Positions 6,578-6,931 of a stretch of DNA of 6,931 nucleotides are shown here, piece by piece (the first letter of the stretch is position 1; each line of letters opens with the position of its first letter). Origin of the DNA: Minisyncoccota bacterium (lineage in GTDB: Bacteria > Patescibacteriota > Minisyncoccia > Phycocordibacterales > UBA2100); NCBI GenBank assembly GCA_016763615.1, contig JAESTJ010000022.1, forward strand, positions 1 through 6,931. The letters are read 5' to 3'. Both the position numbers and the translations under genes were made by a program. The notes beneath the pieces were generated by a model that saw nothing but the letters and a program-made list of their open reading frames with translations, searched no databases and had not been told where the DNA came from.

Positions 6578-6931
6578 TTATGAAGTTACTAACTCATGAC
6601 CAGATTTTTTCCATTGACGTAAACCCCCTTTATAACAGGATACGTTAGTGTAGCCATTTAAACTCAAACACATCGCTCCAAGATAAGAGAGTCCACACCC
6701 AAGACTGCCTGAATAAGTCACAATGTTTGCATCTTTGTCAGTAGTTACATATTTTTCAAAATGCGAAAGAAAATAAGTATCAATATCAACTGGCTCACCA
6801 GTTTCTGCGTGTTTTTGTGTGTAGTCTTTTTGATACGAAACATTATGTGCACCATCTATATGATGATGATTGAAACTGTCACGCGAAAGTGCATCAACAA
6901 GAAAACATCCGTCATCGAGTTTATTTTTAAG
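6578..6931 (-). CDS. Rhodanese-like domain with Ser in place of catalytic Cys (N-terminus beyond right edge)
   Basis: The last 117 residues of a protein whose start lies past the right edge. They cover most of one rhodanese domain: FLVDALSRDSFNHHHIDGAH (10-29) is the 'D-x-R ... F ... H-I-x-G-A' start, and VTYSGSLGCGLSYLGA (71-86) is the active-site loop. The end, GYTNVSCYKGGLRQWKKSGH, matches the usual 'GY-x-x-V-x-x-Y-x-GG-x-x-x-W-x-x-x-G' tail. Rhodaneses carry sulfur as a persulfide on the first loop Cys; here that position is S74 (TCA, 6710-6712). C79 (6695-6697), five residues on, sits where related proteins often have a second Cys. The domain may therefore be a binding rather than a catalytic form, or may use C79. 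Its stop (6578-6580) is followed by a 1-nt gap and the oxygenase ATG. Confidence 0.85.
   Translation of the reverse strand, partial: LKNKLDDGCFLVDALSRDSFNHHHIDGAHNVSYQKDYTQKHAETGEPVDIDTYFLSHFEKYVTTDKDANIVTYSGSLGCGLSYLGAMCLSLNGYTNVSCYKGGLRQWKKSGHELVTS

Noticed and set aside
1..6931. CRISPR array, insertion sequence, tRNA or rRNA
   Set aside because: No repeated spacer-repeat units, no transposase-like product, no terminal inverted repeats and no cloverleaf or rRNA-like stretch were seen by eye.

Overview
This window probably comes from a small-genome, uncultured bacterium. The best guess is the Candidate Phyla Radiation (Patescibacteria, Parcubacteria-like). The guess rests on a multi-membrane-span O-antigen-ligase-type protein carrying C-terminal TPRs, on many short membrane-anchored proteins of unknown function, on tightly packed genes with 1-12 nt gaps or overlaps, and on moderate to low GC. 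Stops include TGA (679-681), so the UGA=Gly code of Gracilibacteria/Absconditabacteria does not fit. The lineage call is inference; no rRNA, tRNA or ribosomal marker is present.

Layout. (1) 1-500, minus: 5' part of an unrecognised gene running off the left edge, with a good promoter and Shine-Dalgarno site of its own and higher GC than the rest. (2) 501-678: intergenic; holds that promoter, and I see no RNA gene or convincing terminator. (3) 679-2577, minus: Wzy/WaaL-like polymerase/ligase with TPRs. (4) 2578-2663: short divergent promoter region with two kinds of small palindrome. (5) 2664-3529, plus: two translationally coupled, paralogous, membrane-anchored small proteins with a beta-rich outer domain. 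(6) 3530-3541: 12-nt convergent gap. (7) 3542-6931, minus: a four-gene operon. In transcription order it is a rhodanese-like domain (cut by the right edge), a 2-oxoglutarate/Fe(II) oxygenase, and two paralogous membrane-anchored proteins with paired-cysteine repeats and a C-x-H-G-x-G-H-G motif.

The most interesting part is the operon at 3542-6931. Its two last proteins share five aligned histidines (H-x3-H, C-x-H and C-x-H-G-x-G-H) and evenly spaced cysteine pairs (eight pairs in one, six in the other). I cannot assign them to a named family. They look like extracytoplasmic, disulfide-stapled helical-repeat proteins that could bind a metal or cofactor. They are joined by a 7-nt or shorter junction to a cytosolic oxygenase, and behind a rhodanese domain whose catalytic cysteine position reads Ser. 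This linkage suggests a redox, sulfur or metal-related function, but the sequence does not show which.
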